A DNA stretch of 33,451 nt from Firmicutes bacterium UBA911 (GTDB lineage Bacteria; Bacillota; Desulfotomaculia; Desulfotomaculales; Desulforudaceae), in contig DBEH01000004.1 in assembly GCA_002294005.1 (NCBI GenBank), forward strand, positions 1 through 33,451, written 5' to 3'. The notes beneath the pieces are model-generated. The model was not told the DNA's origin, ran no database searches, and saw nothing but the letters and a program-made list of their open reading frames with translations. The translations under genes were made by a program, and so were the position numbers. Of the stretch, positions 32,418 through 33,451 are shown one piece after another (the first letter of the stretch is position 1; each line of letters opens with the position of its first letter).

Positions 32418-32444
32418 GCGAAAAGGTGTCAGACACCTTTTCGC
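32418..32444. repeat. Perfect 27-bp inverted repeat (GGTGTC/GACACC type)
   Basis: Arms GCGAAAAGGTGTC and GACACCTTTTCGC flank a single A. Sequences with the core GGTGTC-A-GACACC framed by A/T runs recur in many Clostridia and related genomes as dispersed palindromic units, as I recall. This is the only copy seen in the window. It could also be a hairpin in the hydrogenase leader. Confidence 0.6.
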
Positions 32445-32523
32445 GGACTCAAAGTCCTGTGTTACGCGGACCGGCTGCCGAATTAAGTTCCTAGCGTGAC
32501 AACTTTTTTGTAGCAATCGTCTT

Positions 32524-32551
32524 TTGGCAATGAATATTCGGCTTTTATAAT
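32524..32551 (+). promoter_or_regulatory. Predicted sigma-A promoter on the plus strand
   Basis: TTGGCA (32524-32529), a 16-bp spacer and TATAAT (32546-32551) point away from the hydrogenase and into the 3' side of the dtxR gene. No open frame follows on this strand. Confidence 0.45.
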
Positions 32552-32557
32552 GGGTGA

Positions 32558-32620
32558 CAGGAAGACAAGGCAGACAGACGCATACGGGCGCGATTCAATG
32601 TGCATCGCGCTTTACTCTTT
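32558..32620 (+). ncRNA. Candidate small RNA between hydrogenase and dtxR genes
   Basis: Downstream of the plus-strand promoter, about 60 nt would be transcribed before a hairpin GCGCGAT / ATCGCGC (32588-32594 with 32604-32610) followed by TTTACTCTTT. Promoter, short body and terminator together suggest a small RNA overlapping the dtxR 3' end. Alternatively the hairpin simply marks the end of dtxR on the other strand, though that side lacks a T-run. Confidence 0.35.
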
Positions 32621-33094
32621 CCGGGCTTCGCCGAGCGGGCAGCCCCGGCACGGGCCGTGTTCGCCGGTTTCCGCAAACTGAATAAAGCGGTCCAGAAAGC
32701 GGACTTTCTCATCCCCACGGGAGCGGACGAATTCCACCATCTTCAGCAGCCGCTCGCGGGCCTCCGGGGACAGGTGGTGCTCCACCCGGCAGGCATCCTG
32801 CTCGGCCACCACCGGATCGAGCCCCAGAATCTCGCTGAAGAAAACGAACAGCATCTGGTGCCGGGCATATACCTCCGCGGCCACTGCCTGACCTTTCTCG
32901 GTCAGCTCGATGTGTCCGTATTTCTCCTGTTCAGCCAGGCCCTTTTCCGACAACGTCCGGACGGCGGCGACCACGGAAGGCATGGTCACCCCCAAGGCGT
33001 GGGCCACGTCTTTCACCCGGACCACTTTCTGCCCCAGCCCGATCACGTACAGGGCCTCCAGATAGTCTTCCACCGATTGGGAGTAACCGGTCAT
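32612..33094 (-). CDS. DtxR/MntR-family metal-dependent repressor
   Basis: This 160-residue protein has an N-terminal winged helix-turn-helix (VEDYLEALYVIG, VKDVAHALGVTMPSVVAAVR) followed by the metal-binding/dimerisation domain. Metal-ligand positions read D10, E13, H79, C102, E105 and H106. The Cys102-Glu105-His106 trio is like iron-sensing DtxR/IdeR, while Asp10 is like manganese-sensing MntR, so the metal is uncertain. The tail CRGCPLGEA is common in this group. The ATG at 33094 follows GGGAGG; the frame is open to 33136. It probably controls metal uptake or efflux genes such as those at 28622-30308. Confidence 0.9.
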   Translation of the reverse strand: MTGYSQSVEDYLEALYVIGLGQKVVRVKDVAHALGVTMPSVVAAVRTLSEKGLAEQEKYGHIELTEKGQAVAAEVYARHQMLFVFFSEILGLDPVVAEQDACRVEHHLSPEARERLLKMVEFVRSRGDEKVRFLDRFIQFAETGEHGPCRGCPLGEARKE

Positions 33095-33178
33095 AGTGTG
33101 GCGCCTCCCGGCCGCTTTTAGATAAGTATAACCCAATGCTCCCCCATCGTAAATTAGTCCGCTTTTTCAGTTGGAAGT

Positions 33179-33451
33179 TCAGGCATGGTCTTTGTCCATC
33201 GGTAAACGGCCGCTGATCCGTACCCGGCCTGTCAAGCCCAGATCATCCAGTATTTGTTTCAGATCGGCTTCAAAACTTCGGGAAATCGCACCTTCTACGG
33301 TGACGGAAAACTCGACGTCGATTTTTAGATTGGTACCGCTCCGCAACTTCGGCAGGATTCTTGTCCCCAAACGGTTCCAGATTTCCGGGGGCAGGTCTCC
33401 GGCGATCCGAAGCGTCCTGGTGGCAGCCCCCGGAACGGGCTCCGGCCCCGG
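33179..33451 (-). CDS. C-terminal end of a DUF499-like ATPase (partial, runs off the window)
   Basis: The frame is open from the window edge to the stop at 33179 (90 codons visible). The end reads LRIAGDLPPEIWNRLGTRIL, then PKLRSGTNLKIDVEFSVTVE, then ADLKQILDDLGLTGRVRI. This matches my memory of the C-terminus of DUF499 / AAA-type ATP-binding proteins that accompany DUF1156 methylases. The TTG at 33370 is not a true start because the conserved segment begins before it. The family call rests on a short stretch. Confidence 0.55.
   Translation of the reverse strand, partial: PGPEPVPGAATRTLRIAGDLPPEIWNRLGTRILPKLRSGTNLKIDVEFSVTVEGAISRSFEADLKQILDDLGLTGRVRISGRLPMDKDHA

Overview
The window is about 33 kb of GC-rich DNA with tightly packed operons. 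It most resembles an anaerobic, endospore-forming member of the Clostridia (Peptococcaceae / Desulfotomaculum-Desulforudis-like). That placement is inferred from content: a Spo0E-like protein, a pair of DUF1657-like small proteins, a modular [FeFe]-hydrogenase, a selenocysteine-type SelD, a tungstate transporter, frequent TTG/GTG starts and strong Shine-Dalgarno sites. No marker gene fixes the species.

Layout. (1) 342-10830, minus strand: a complete carbon-phosphorus lyase operon in the order phnD-C-E-E-G-H-I-J-K-L-M, closed by an endonuclease-IV-fold protein. Three TTTAAY repeats at exact 11-bp spacing, resembling a Pho box, lie upstream of phnD, and a tRNA-Arg follows the operon. (2) 11031-16730: L-lactate dehydrogenase, a run of small hypothetical and probably spore-related genes, a family-4 uracil-DNA glycosylase, and a divergent pair (spo0E-like / XRE-S24 regulator) with two GTTCC-N5-GGAAC operators. 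(3) 16803-18603: gltX followed by tRNA-Gln and tRNA-Glu and a terminator. (4) 18726-20277: a broken O6-methylguanine-DNA methyltransferase and selD, whose catalytic residue is encoded by an in-frame TGA. (5) 20274-23002: tupABC preceded by two tandem copies of a structured leader element, each with its own terminator. (6) 23168-28393: a Lon-like AAA+ protease and a P-type cation ATPase. (7) 28622-33094: a zinc/manganese-type ABC ATPase, a permease split by a T9 tract, an [FeFe]-hydrogenase and a DtxR-family regulator. (8) 33179-33451: the C-terminal end of a DUF499-like ATPase, possibly the edge of a defence island.

How the parts work together. PhnDCEE would import phosphonates and PhnGHIJKLM would convert them to ribose cyclic phosphate. 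The usual PhnP phosphodiesterase is absent. The last gene of the operon keeps all nine metal-ligand positions of endonuclease IV and is a candidate replacement. TupABC (tungstate) and SelD (selenium) supply cofactors typical of formate dehydrogenases and other tungsten/selenium enzymes, and the hydrogenase fits the same anaerobic redox lifestyle.

The most interesting points are the PhnP-replacement hypothesis, the hidden selenocysteine in SelD, the tandem leader-terminator units before tupA, the operator placed exactly inside the spo0E-like promoter, and the T9 frameshift in the metal permease. No CRISPR array, insertion sequence, prophage or rRNA was seen.
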